From contig JAAHFX010000004.1 in the NCBI GenBank assembly GCA_010672785.1, positions 62,001 through 126,000 on the forward strand: a DNA stretch of 64,000 bases, read 5' to 3'. The DNA is from Sphaerospermopsis sp. SIO1G1. Lineage in GTDB: Bacteria > Cyanobacteriota > Cyanobacteriia > Cyanobacteriales > Nostocaceae. The translations under genes and the position numbers were made by a program. This document shows positions 18,673 to 27,270 of this stretch, piece after piece. How positions within the stretch are numbered: the stretch's first letter is position 1; the number at the start of each line of letters is the position of its first letter. The notes below the pieces were generated by a model. It saw only the letters and a list, made by a program, of their open reading frames with translations, did not search any database and was not told where the DNA came from.

Positions 18673-19968
18673 ATGAAAATTAGACAGCTTGAACTTGAGA
18701 ATTTCCGATGCTTTGAGCATAAAGTTTTTGAGTTTTCTGATCAATTTAACGTTTTTATTGGTGATAATGCGACAGGAAAGACTGCTATTCTTGATGCACT
18801 AGCTATTGCTGTAGGGAGCTTTTTTTTAGGAATTGATCAAACTAGATCAGTAAATATTAACAAAGATGAAATTCGTCGTATTTTCAGACAAGAAGGAGAA
18901 ACTCCGACATTAGACAAAATTACACCAGTTGTTGTATCTTGTCATGGTTTTTTTGAAGATGGAGAAGAAATTTCATGGAAAAGAGAAATCAAAACTGATG
19001 GTGGTATGACAACTCGTGAAGGTGCAAAAGAAATATTGCAATATGCTAAGGAATTACAAAGAAAAGTTCGGATTCAAGAACAAAATAGAGAGAAGATTAT
19101 TTTGCCAGTTATTTCATATTATAGTACAGGCCGCCTTTGGGTTCAACATAGAGATAAAACAACAAAAAATACTAAAACACTTGCTCCTGATTCTAGATTT
19201 GCCGGATATGATAATTGTCTAACAAAATCCTATGAAGTGAAGAAATTAATGCGGTGGTTTAAAACTTGGGAATTTGCATCTTTACAACAGGGAAAAACTT
19301 TAGGTACTTTATTAGGAGTTAAAGAAGCTATTAAAAATAGTATGGAAGATTGGCAAGATGTCAAGTACGATGTTCAGCAAGACGAACTGGTTGCTACTGC
19401 AAAAGATGGAAGAACTTTACCTTTTAGAATGTTAAGTGATGGTGTCAAAAATATAATTGGTATGGTTGCTGATATTGCCTATCGTTGTGTAACCTTAAAT
19501 CCGCAATTTGCAGATGAAGCAGCTAAACTGACACCTGGTATTGTTTTAATTGATGAAATTGATTTACATTTACATCCAAAATGGCAGCGTCGAGTAGTAG
19601 AAGATTTAAAAAGAACATTTCCCAAAATTCAATTTTTCGTAACTACCCATTCACCATTTATTATCCAATCATTAAAAGATAACGAATTAATAAATCTTGA
19701 TAACAGAGATGGAGAATATATTAATAAAAGTGTTGAAGATATTGTAGAAAATGTCCAAGGTGTAGAATTACCACAACAAAGTGAAAGATGGAAAAATATG
19801 ATGAAAGCTGCTCAAGAGTATTACCAGGTTTTAGAACAATCAGAGAATGTTCCTGAAGAAGAGATTGAAAGATTAAAACATAGATTAGATGAATTATCAA
19901 TTCCATATAGTGATGATCCAGCTTATCAAGCTTTTCTCAAAATGGAACGTTTATCAAGGGGTTTATAA
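18673..19968 (+). CDS. ptuA: Septu anti-phage ATPase PtuA-like (SMC/RecF-type AAA ATPase)
   Basis: A 431-residue ABC-type ATPase of the AAA_23/RecF kind. It opens with IRQLELENFRCFE and the Walker A loop GDNATGKT (residues 30-37). The signature helix is LSDGVKNIIGMVADIAYR, the Walker B IVLIDEIDLHLHPKWQ, and the switch histidine sits in VTTHSPF. The tail after residue 355 (acidic helices, then IPYSDDPAYQAFLKMER) fits Septu and retron-associated PtuA rather than RecF. The neighbouring HNH gene starts two bases after its stop, the classic PtuA-PtuB order, so they form a translationally coupled operon. In studied Septu systems the ATPase complexes with the nuclease and controls it. No reverse transcriptase is adjacent, which argues against a type I-A retron. 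Confidence 0.85.
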   Translation: MKIRQLELENFRCFEHKVFEFSDQFNVFIGDNATGKTAILDALAIAVGSFFLGIDQTRSVNINKDEIRRIFRQEGETPTLDKITPVVVSCHGFFEDGEEISWKREIKTDGGMTTREGAKEILQYAKELQRKVRIQEQNREKIILPVISYYSTGRLWVQHRDKTTKNTKTLAPDSRFAGYDNCLTKSYEVKKLMRWFKTWEFASLQQGKTLGTLLGVKEAIKNSMEDWQDVKYDVQQDELVATAKDGRTLPFRMLSDGVKNIIGMVADIAYRCVTLNPQFADEAAKLTPGIVLIDEIDLHLHPKWQRRVVEDLKRTFPKIQFFVTTHSPFIIQSLKDNELINLDNRDGEYINKSVEDIVENVQGVELPQQSERWKNMMKAAQEYYQVLEQSENVPEEEIERLKHRLDELSIPYSDDPAYQAFLKMERLSRGL

Positions 19969-19970
19969 AA

Positions 19971-20711
19971 ATGCGCCCAGTTATTAGAACTGAAAATAAG
20001 AAAATTTTTCAAGATTATAAAGATGCACGAGGAGATTTAATTGATAACTTTGGTGAATATTGTTCTTACTGCGAAACTCGCCTTAGTTCATCTTTAGATG
20101 TTGAACACATATTACCCAAAGCACAGTTTCCTGATGAAGAAAAAAATTGGGAAAACTTTTGTTTGGCTTGTAAAAACTGTAACTCAACTAAGAAATCTCC
20201 TATGGAGAAAAGGTGGGATAGTTCATGGAAAAATCTTCACCCCACTTCTGCTAAAATAGCTGCAAGAAGTGAATTTTATTGGATTGATCACGATAATACT
20301 TTTAGGATAGTTGAATATGCAAAAGGTGGAATTGTTAAAGTAAATAGTGGGTTATCTATTGAAGAGCAACAGGTAGCCCAAGCAACAATTAAAATGGTGG
20401 GATTAGATAGAATACCTAATCCTGATCCACAGATGAAAGATTGCCGATGGCTTAATCGTAAAGAAGCATGGGAGAAAGCAGAAAGAGCTTTACAAAGACT
20501 GAGTAAATGTAATGATCAAGAGTCTTTAGAAGCAATGCGAGATTCTGTTATTGATCAGGCAGTTACTCAAGGTTTTTTCTCTGTTTGGATGACAGTATTT
20601 AAAGATGATCCTGATATGTTAAACAGGTTTATTGCTGCATTTCCGGGAACTGCTGGAGATTGTTTTGATCATCAAGGTAAGGCTATTCATCGTCCTAAAG
20701 GAAGAATATAA
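19971..20711 (+). CDS. ptuB: Septu HNH endonuclease PtuB-like
   Basis: A 246-residue HNH nuclease of the TIGR02646 type. The zinc-knuckle HNH core is early: YCSYCE (C31, C34), DVEHILPK with the catalytic His46, then WENFCLACKNCNSTK (C67, C70, and the asparagine of HNH). The rest is a helical C-terminal region ending in a GRI tail. It directly follows the ATPase at a two-base gap, as expected for PtuB. In Septu the nuclease is thought to cut nucleic acid during phage infection while held by the ATPase. The C-terminal half has no recognisable extra domain. The pairing makes the assignment much stronger than the sequence alone. Confidence 0.85.
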   Translation: MRPVIRTENKKIFQDYKDARGDLIDNFGEYCSYCETRLSSSLDVEHILPKAQFPDEEKNWENFCLACKNCNSTKKSPMEKRWDSSWKNLHPTSAKIAARSEFYWIDHDNTFRIVEYAKGGIVKVNSGLSIEEQQVAQATIKMVGLDRIPNPDPQMKDCRWLNRKEAWEKAERALQRLSKCNDQESLEAMRDSVIDQAVTQGFFSVWMTVFKDDPDMLNRFIAAFPGTAGDCFDHQGKAIHRPKGRI

Positions 20712-20755
20712 ACAATGAAACCTGTAATATAAAAAAGTAAAATATACAGCTTATT

Positions 20756-21262
20756 ATGAATAATAATCACCATGTAATAGCAGCTATTGATTTACTTTTT
20801 AATCCTGCATCTCTCCAAGCAGCAATTGAAATTGAAGATGAAACCGACTGCGACGTAACAGCAGGTTTAGAATGGAGTTTAGCAGTTCCAGCTTTTTTAA
20901 CAAACCCTGCATTATTAGGAAGATTAACAAAATTGCGTCTATCGCTTAACCAAGAACTGCGATTACTTTTACAAGAATGGAATTTAGGTATAGGAGAAAA
21001 AACAGCATTGAAAGTAGCACAGCAACGCTTAATTCAAAGACTACAATTACCTGAAAATAATGTAATATTAGCACTGCAAGATATTTTCAAACAAGATGAA
21101 TTATTTGATGCTGGTGAATTGATATCTAATCGAGATTTATTAAAGTCAATTTTGGGTATTTTACTATTAGATACTGATTGGGAAGAAATAGCTTTAGCGG
21201 CTGCAAATTCTGTCAAAGAACAGGTAATTTATCAAGTGAGTGTGAATCAGATTTCTGCATAA
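20756..21262 (+). CDS. Unknown helical protein downstream of the Septu pair
   Basis: I do not recognise this 168-residue protein. It is all-helical by eye, acidic at the N-terminus (IEIEDETDCDVTAGLEWS), with Leu-rich helices (LLGRLTKLRLSLNQELRLLL, then QQRLIQRLQLPENNVILALQ) and no membrane segment, signal peptide or nuclease motif. It starts 45 bases after ptuB on the same strand and is followed 66 bases later by hyuA, so it could belong to either unit. If it travels with ptuAB in other genomes it would be an accessory to the defence system. The repeated cyanobacterial-type composition suggests a native gene. Confidence 0.65.
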   Translation: MNNNHHVIAAIDLLFNPASLQAAIEIEDETDCDVTAGLEWSLAVPAFLTNPALLGRLTKLRLSLNQELRLLLQEWNLGIGEKTALKVAQQRLIQRLQLPENNVILALQDIFKQDELFDAGELISNRDLLKSILGILLLDTDWEEIALAAANSVKEQVIYQVSVNQISA

Positions 21263-21327
21263 AATCTTCATCTCTATCACCAAAATCCTCTATAAATAAA
21301 GTATAAGCACTCATAGTAAATATAATC

Positions 21328-23430
21328 ATGTTAAAAATATTCGCTGATAGAGGTGGCACATTTACAGATGTAGTTGCTGTCACCAATAATCAAAATATAA
21401 TAGACAGACTTACAAAGGAAAACCAGCGTTTTTTAATTGTTCCTCTCCCCAATCAAGAATGGATAATAGTCTATAAATTATTATCAGAAAATCCTGAAAA
21501 ATATTCAGATGCGGTAATTCAAGCAATTAGAGATATTCTGGGGGTTTCTGTTAATGAACCTATCCCCTATCAAAATATCGAAGTTGTGAAAATGGGAACA
21601 ACAGTAGCTACCAATGCACTGTTAGAAAGACAGGGTGATAGAGTAGTTTTATTAATTACTAAAGGTTTTAAAGATGCGTTGCGAATTGGTTATCAAAATC
21701 GCCCTAATATTTTCGCACGAGAAATACTTTTACCAACCATGTTATATGAACAAGTCATAGAAATAGATGCAAGATATGATGCAAATGGAAATGAATTAAA
21801 ACCTGTAAATATTCAGGAAGTAAAACAAGATTTACAAACAGTTTATGAAACAGGAATTAGAAGTTGTGCAATTGTATTGATGCACAGCGATCGCTATCCA
21901 AAACATGAACAACAAATAGCTAAAATCGCTCAAGAAATCGGCTTTAATCAAATCTCAATTTCTCATCAAGTCAGTCCCTTAATGAAACTGGTTAGTAGAG
22001 GAGATACAACCGTAGTAGATGCTTATTTAACCCCCATTTTACGGCGTTATGTTAATCAAGTTTCTAGTCAATTACCCAACGTCAAATTAATGTTTATGAA
22101 ATCTGATGGAGGGTTAACAGATGCAGATAAATTTCAAGGAAAAGATAGTATTTTAAGTGGCCCTGCGGGGGGAATTGTTGGTGCAGTACAAACTAGTAAA
22201 AGAGCAGGTTTTGATTCCATAATTACCTTTGATATGGGAGGAACAAGTACAGATGTTGCCCATTTTAAAGGAGAATATGAACGAGAATTAGATTCAGAAA
22301 TTGCCGGTGCAAGAATGCGAGTTCCCGTATTAGCAATACACACAATTGCTGCGGGTGGTGGTTCAATTTTATCCTTTGATGGTTCTAGTTATCGTGTTGG
22401 CCCTGAGTCCGCGGGTTCTAATCCTGGGCCTGCTGCTTATCGTCGTGGGGGAGAATTAACTGTCACAGATGCTAACGTCATGTTAGGGAAAATTCAACCC
22501 CAATATTTCCCCGCAGTTTTTGGTAAGAATGGAAATCTACCTTTAGATCAAGAAATAGTAATTCAGAAGTTTCAAGAATTAGCTGAAAATATCAGATCTA
22601 TCACCAAAAATGATAGAACCCCTGAACAAGTAGCAGTAGGTTTCATTAGTATTGCTGTAGAAAATATGGCTAATGCAATTAAAAAAATCAGTCTGCAACG
22701 AGGTTATGATGTTAGTAAATATGCACTTTGTTGTTTTGGGGGTGCAGGTGGACAAGTTGCTTGTTTAATTGCTGATACTTTAGGGATAAAAAAAATATTT
22801 TTACATCCTTTTGCTGGGGTGCTTTCTGCTTATGGAATGGGTTTAGCAGATGTGAGAAATAATAAAATATCTGGAATTGAGAAACCTTTAAATCAAACAT
22901 TGATTGCTGAATTACAGCAGTTAATTACATCTTTAGAAATAGAAGCTATAAAAGATTTAAGTCAGGAAAATAGTAATTTAGAATTAGAGGTAATTAATAA
23001 AGTTAATTTAAAATATGTCAGTACTAATTCAATTTTAACAATTGACTTTTTTGATGATGTAGAAAAAATGCAAAGACAGTTTGAGAATGAACATCAATTA
23101 AGATATGGGTTCATCCAAACAGAAAAAACCCTCATTGTCGAATCTATTTCTGTAGAAGTAATTCAAAAAATGGACACCCCAGCAGAACCTCTAATTATTC
23201 GTGACAGAAAGTTAGAGGAAAAGCCAAAACCAGTAGAAATGATTAAAATATTTACTGCTGAAAAATGGTGTGATACACCAGTTTATAAAAGAGAAGATTT
23301 ACAACCAGGAGATATTATTGAAGGTGCTGCAATTATTGTGGAGAAAATTAGTACTATTGTAGTTGAACCTAATTGGAAAGCAATATTAACTGAACGAAAT
23401 CATTTGATTTTAGAATATATTGATTCGTGA
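21328..23430 (+). CDS. Hydantoinase/oxoprolinase subunit A (HyuA-like)
   Basis: ATP-dependent amidohydrolase subunit, 700 residues, that phosphorylates a cyclic imide or lactam such as 5-oxoproline or hydantoins. The acetate-kinase/Hsp70-like fold is seen in the N-terminal IFADRGGTFTDVVAVTNN phosphate loop, VVKMGTTVATNALLER, the ATPase strand ITFDMGGTSTDVAH, and the glycine-rich blocks IAAGGGSILSF and CCFGGAGGQVACLIAD. The RGGTFTDVVA opening is the 5-oxoprolinase variety. Single-chain 5-oxoprolinase has A and B parts in one chain; here the B part is a separate gene 194 bases downstream. The most likely role is salvage of 5-oxoproline to glutamate. Confidence 0.92.
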   Translation: MLKIFADRGGTFTDVVAVTNNQNIIDRLTKENQRFLIVPLPNQEWIIVYKLLSENPEKYSDAVIQAIRDILGVSVNEPIPYQNIEVVKMGTTVATNALLERQGDRVVLLITKGFKDALRIGYQNRPNIFAREILLPTMLYEQVIEIDARYDANGNELKPVNIQEVKQDLQTVYETGIRSCAIVLMHSDRYPKHEQQIAKIAQEIGFNQISISHQVSPLMKLVSRGDTTVVDAYLTPILRRYVNQVSSQLPNVKLMFMKSDGGLTDADKFQGKDSILSGPAGGIVGAVQTSKRAGFDSIITFDMGGTSTDVAHFKGEYERELDSEIAGARMRVPVLAIHTIAAGGGSILSFDGSSYRVGPESAGSNPGPAAYRRGGELTVTDANVMLGKIQPQYFPAVFGKNGNLPLDQEIVIQKFQELAENIRSITKNDRTPEQVAVGFISIAVENMANAIKKISLQRGYDVSKYALCCFGGAGGQVACLIADTLGIKKIFLHPFAGVLSAYGMGLADVRNNKISGIEKPLNQTLIAELQQLITSLEIEAIKDLSQENSNLELEVINKVNLKYVSTNSILTIDFFDDVEKMQRQFENEHQLRYGFIQTEKTLIVESISVEVIQKMDTPAEPLIIRDRKLEEKPKPVEMIKIFTAEKWCDTPVYKREDLQPGDIIEGAAIIVEKISTIVVEPNWKAILTERNHLILEYIDS

Positions 23431-23443
23431 TATTTGTAATCCT

Positions 23444-23510
23444 CAGATCCCCGACTTCTTATTTGATAATGTTAATAATTTATGAGTTTATGTTATAAGT
23501 CGGGGATCTG
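23444..23510. repeat. Inverted repeat between hyuA and hyuB
   Basis: CAGATCCCCGACTT (23444-23457) and AAGTCGGGGATCTG (23497-23510) are perfect 14-bp arms around a 39-base loop. The arms resemble the leuA terminator. It could attenuate transcription between the two subunit genes or be a miniature element. Confidence 0.7.
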
Positions 23511-23623
23511 AATTGTCTGAACAACTACAAAATTATCCGCGTTTATCTGCGTTTATCTGCGTTCAATTCTTACTATTTATAACTAGAATCGTAATTACAA
23601 CATCTAGAAAAATAACTAAAAAA

Positions 23624-25174
23624 ATGTACACAAAATCTCAACCTGATCCTGTTCGTTTGGAGATATTTAAAAATCTCTATCAATTTATTGCGGAACAAAT
23701 GGGAATTGTCCTACAAAATACAGCGACTTCTGTTAACATTAAAGAACGGTTAGATTTTTCCTGTGCGATTTTTGATAGCTATGGTTTATTAGTTGCTAAT
23801 GCTCCTCATATTCCTGTACATTTAGGTTCTATGAGTGAAAGTGTCCGCAGTTTAATTAATGATGTGGATAAAACTATTAAACCAGGTAATGTTTACTTAT
23901 CAAATAATCCCTATAATGGAGGTACACATTTACCTGATGTCACTGCTATCACTCCCGTATTTCTAGATAATAAAAACAATATTCACAGTCCCATTTTTTA
24001 TGTTGCTTCCCGTGGACATCAAGCTGATATTGGTGGAATTACTCCTGGTTCTATGCCTCCTTATAGTACCACAATTATAGAAGAGGGTATAATTTTTGAT
24101 AATTTTCTGTTAGTGAAAGAGGGAGAATTTCAAGAAGTAGCAGTTAGAAAACATTTGTTAAATCATCCCTATCCTAGTCGAAATTCTGATCAAAATCTGG
24201 CAGATTTTCAAGCTCAAATTGCTGCTAATAATCGCGGTATGCAAGAGTTATTAAAAATGGTTCAGCAATATGGATTAGAAACTGTGCAACTTTATATGCA
24301 GTTTGTTCAAGATAATGCAGAAGAAGCTGTCAGACGTGCAATTGATGTTTTAAAAGATAGTGCTTTTAGTTATGAAATGGATAATGGGGCAAAAATTCAG
24401 GTTGAGGTAAAAATTGACAAAGAAAATCGGACGGCAAAAATTGATTTTAATGGCACTTCGACACAACTAAATAGTAATTTTAATGCACCTCAAGCTGTCA
24501 CCCAAGCTGCTGTTTTATATGTGTTCAGAACTTTGGTAAATGATAATATTCCCCTCAATGCTGGTTGTTTAAAACCTTTAGAAATTATCATTCCTGAAAA
24601 CTGTATGTTAAACCCAACTTACCCCGCAGCAGTGGTAGCGGGAAATGTGGAAACTTCCCAAGCTATTGTTGATGCTTTGTATGGTGCGTTGGGTGTGATG
24701 GCCGCTTCCCAAGGAACGATGAATAATTTAACTTTTGGTAATCAAAAATATCAATATTATGAAACTATTTGTGGTGGGTCTGGTGCTGGCATAAACTTTA
24801 ATGGTACTGATGCGGTACATACACACATGACTAACTCCTTATTAACAGATCCAGAAATTTTAGAAACTCGCTATCCTGTTCAAGTGGAAAGTTTTAGTGT
24901 GCGTAAAAATAGCGGTGGTAAGGGTAAATATTCCGGTGGTGATGGGATAGTTCGTCGGATTAAATTTTTAGAACCTATGACTGCTAATATTCTCTCTGGC
25001 CACCGGGTTGTTCCTCCTTTTGGGTTAAATGGTGCAGAACCAGGACAGGTGGGGAGGAACTGGGTACAAAGGGAAAATGGTGATGAGGAAATTTTGGATA
25101 GTACCGCAACGGTAGAAATGCAGTCTGGGGATGTGTTTGTAGTTGAAACTCCAGGGGGAGGAGGTTGCAGTTAA
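23624..25174 (+). CDS. Hydantoinase/oxoprolinase subunit B (HyuB-like)
   Basis: Partner subunit of the preceding gene, 516 residues, the usual length for HyuB. It opens with [20 protein letters not shown], then [16 protein letters not shown] and GDHxxPxD-like loops in [19 protein letters not shown] and [20 protein letters not shown]. These are hallmarks of the hydantoinase B family. [11 protein letters not shown] and the C-terminal [11 protein letters not shown] also fit. The ATG at 23624 is chosen; the open frame extends 37 codons upstream but that part is translated GCGTTTATCT repeat sequence. HyuA and HyuB together form the active heteromer. No cysteine- or glutathione-cycle gene adjoins. 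Confidence 0.93.
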   Translation: MYTKSQPDPVRLEIFKNLYQFIAEQMGIVLQNTATSVNIKERLDFSCAIFDSYGLLVANAPHIPVHLGSMSESVRSLINDVDKTIKPGNVYLSNNPYNGGTHLPDVTAITPVFLDNKNNIHSPIFYVASRGHQADIGGITPGSMPPYSTTIIEEGIIFDNFLLVKEGEFQEVAVRKHLLNHPYPSRNSDQNLADFQAQIAANNRGMQELLKMVQQYGLETVQLYMQFVQDNAEEAVRRAIDVLKDSAFSYEMDNGAKIQVEVKIDKENRTAKIDFNGTSTQLNSNFNAPQAVTQAAVLYVFRTLVNDNIPLNAGCLKPLEIIIPENCMLNPTYPAAVVAGNVETSQAIVDALYGALGVMAASQGTMNNLTFGNQKYQYYETICGGSGAGINFNGTDAVHTHMTNSLLTDPEILETRYPVQVESFSVRKNSGGKGKYSGGDGIVRRIKFLEPMTANILSGHRVVPPFGLNGAEPGQVGRNWVQRENGDEEILDSTATVEMQSGDVFVVETPGGGGCS

Positions 25175-25477
25175 TAGTGAACAGTTATCAATCAACAATT
25201 CTCTGTTTTTATACAGTTTGCGGGAGGTGTTTACTGTTTGCTGTTGTTTCGTTAGCTACTATTGTGGTTGCATCTTTTTCCACCAGTGTCAGTTGAGAAA
25301 GTGTCACTCTCCACACTACTGATTAGGTGTAATAAGAGATATCTTTATTTTATGCAAGGAGTGATACCACTTCACTTATGTTTGTTACAGCTAATCCTAG
25401 CAATGCTTCCCCTATAGCAATGTCAAGGGTTTCAAATGTTGCATTACTAAGTGTATGGTATAAAGTTATACGGGGGA
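25175..25477. other. Intergenic, possible source of a small RNA
   Basis: No open frame of note. It ends in a strong intrinsic terminator that lies more than 300 bases from hyuB, which could mean either a long 3' UTR or an independent short transcript. Confidence 0.35.
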
Positions 25478-25513
25478 GTGCCTGAGAAAGTTAAAACTAC
25501 TCAGGTACTTTTT
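25478..25513 (+). terminator. Intrinsic terminator
   Basis: GTGCCTGAG (25478-25486) pairs with CTCAGGTAC (25500-25508), nine pairs including one G-U, and is directly followed by TTTTT (25509-25513). This is a textbook plus-strand terminator. Confidence 0.75.
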
Positions 25514-25710
25514 CGTGTATAAAGAAATTTTAGTTATTTATCTATTATCAATTTATTAGTCATTAATAGTACTTTTTAGTACATATAAATACTTACTCGT
25601 TACCTCAAGTTTGATAAATGTGTAGCTGTTTTCCAATCTGAGTTGTGCTTCAATCAATGATATAACACACTGTGTTGATGTTTATTTTTGAGTGAGGTAG
25701 TTTAGTATAA
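25514..25710. other. Intergenic, pentapeptide gene upstream region
   Basis: About 200 AT-rich bases between the terminator and the pentapeptide gene. Nothing specific is recognised apart from TATAACACACTGTG near 25659. Confidence 0.3.
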
Positions 25711-26079
25711 ATGAATGCAGAAGAAATTAAACGGCGTTATGCTGCGGGAGAGAGATATTTTTTATCTGCTCATTTAGAAGGAATAAAACTGATTAATGCT
25801 AATTTACCAGGTATTAGTTTTTGGGGATCAAATTTAAGTGGAGCAAATCTTGCTAAAGCTAAACTTTGGGGTGCAAATTTAAGTAGTTGTAATTTAGCAA
25901 AAGCCAACTTAACCAGAACTAATTTAAGTGGAGCTAACCTTTCTGAAGCTAATCTTCGAGGTGCTAGGTTACACTATACTAAATTGTATGGTGCAAACTT
26001 AAATCGTGCTTGTTATGACGACAGTACAAAGTTTTCTCAGGGTTTTGATCCTGCAATTCATAATATGCGAAAGATGTAA
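25711..26079 (+). CDS. Pentapeptide repeat protein
   Basis: A 122-residue cytoplasmic protein built around A(N/D)LxX pentapeptide repeats from about residue 28 to 103 (for example LSGANLAKAKLWGANLSS, then LSGANLSEANLRGARL). Fifteen or so repeats should form one quadrilateral beta-helix of three to four turns. The first 25 residues (AEEIKRRYAAGERYFLSAHLEG) are the N-terminal cap often seen in cyanobacterial members. The last 20 residues leave the repeat. Cyanobacteria have many such proteins and nearly all lack a known function. It is convergent with the phosphoesterase gene, with 12 bases between the stops. Confidence 0.93.
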   Translation: MNAEEIKRRYAAGERYFLSAHLEGIKLINANLPGISFWGSNLSGANLAKAKLWGANLSSCNLAKANLTRTNLSGANLSEANLRGARLHYTKLYGANLNRACYDDSTKFSQGFDPAIHNMRKM

Positions 26080-26091
26080 AATTAGCTTAGT

Positions 26092-26922
26092 TTATTGACG
26101 TTGTAAAGTGATAACAGTAACTTCTGGTGGACAATATAAACGTCCTGGAAAATAAGTTCCTAAACCACGATTTACATACAATTGATTTTTGCCAATTTCA
26201 TGTAGGCCATACAACCATTCCCAATGATAGAAAATAGGTTTACCCTCTACTAAAAATGGGAAAGAAGATCGTATTTGTTCAGGAAAATAATTAGCTATAT
26301 TTTCATATATTTTTAACGCTGGCCCAAGAATAGGAAAAATTATTTGTCCCCCATGAGTATGGCCAGATAATTGTAAATCTACTCGCCATTTTTTTAACAC
26401 TTCTGCTGAGTCTGGGTTATGGGATAAAACTAGACAAGGTTTAGTAGGATCTAGCTGATCCATAACTGGTGCAGGATCAAATTCTTGTGAATAAAAGTCC
26501 GCTAGTCCGACTATAGGAAACTCTTGAGCAAATGGATAAGCTATTTGATTCCATAAAACATTAATATCTATATTTTCTAATGCTTTAGTAACTTGAAAAC
26601 GGGAATTTTTATTATATGAATCATGGTTTCCTAAAACTGCATAAATGCCATAATTGCTTTTTAATTTTTGCAGATATTTAACTAATTCTTTGAGTGGTTC
26701 TGTTGTGGTAGTAATGTAGTCACCTGTTAATAAAATCAGGTCTGGTTTTTCGGAGTTAGTGATAGCGATCGCCGATGCTAACATCTCATCTGATAAGCGT
26801 AAACCATCATAGTGTAAATCAGACAATTGTACTAATTTGAAACCTTGTAAAGATGTGGGTAAATCTGCAATTTTTACTGTGATTTTTTCTGTAGTTAATG
26901 GTTCAGATAAGAAGCTTTGCAT
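26092..26922 (-). CDS. Metallophosphoesterase (YkuE/YaeI-like)
   Basis: A 276-residue calcineurin-fold phosphoesterase. All five metal-binding blocks are present in order: D35 and H37 in LVQLSDLHYD; ILLTGDYI; AVLGNHDSYN; LVLSHNPDSA; and LSGHTHGGQIIFP. The last, with GHTHGGQ, is typical of the YkuE/YaeI subgroup that acts on lipid-linked phosphates such as UDP-diacylglucosamine-like substrates at the membrane. No signal peptide or membrane helix is seen in this member, and the substrate is not known. It is the last gene of the minus-strand run that includes the helicase and ATPase genes, but a 348-base gap with a miniature element separates it. Confidence 0.92.
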   Translation of the reverse strand: MQSFLSEPLTTEKITVKIADLPTSLQGFKLVQLSDLHYDGLRLSDEMLASAIAITNSEKPDLILLTGDYITTTTEPLKELVKYLQKLKSNYGIYAVLGNHDSYNKNSRFQVTKALENIDINVLWNQIAYPFAQEFPIVGLADFYSQEFDPAPVMDQLDPTKPCLVLSHNPDSAEVLKKWRVDLQLSGHTHGGQIIFPILGPALKIYENIANYFPEQIRSSFPFLVEGKPIFYHWEWLYGLHEIGKNQLYVNRGLGTYFPGRLYCPPEVTVITLQRQ

Positions 26923-27132
26923 AGCAATTTTGGTGGTGTTTATTAAGTAATGTTTATTAGTATTAATTATACAATAGCTGAAAACTTGAGAATTGTTGAT
27001 GGAAATAAGATATCTTTGAGAAATTTTTACAGAAATTTGATATTTATACGTATTTGTACTTGTATTTAGCAGTTAATTATTAAGTTGTTGATACTATTTT
27101 TACATATAAATACTTTGTGATTCATTATTAAT

Positions 27133-27214
27133 AGGACTTACGCACGAGTAATGGAATATCAAACCGCAGAGAACGCAGAGGAATAGAGTTTTGGAAGATT
27201 TTTGTGTAAGTCCT
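27133..27214. mobile_element. Miniature inverted-repeat element, family A (copy 1)
   Basis: Ends AGGACTTACGC and GTGTAAGTCCT are inverted copies, 82 bases end to end. The inside carries a CCGCAGAGAACGCAGAGG stretch unlike the main subtype. It lies downstream of the helicase gene. Confidence 0.75.
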
Positions 27215-27270
27215 GATTAATTTACTAAAATATTAACTAAACTTTATCCACCACTAAAATGACTAAAAAA

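Noticed and set aside
18673..20711. Retron (type I-A) with PtuAB effectors
   Set aside because: No reverse transcriptase gene or msr/msd-like region was found upstream or downstream. The neighbours are a DUF29-like gene and an unknown helical gene.
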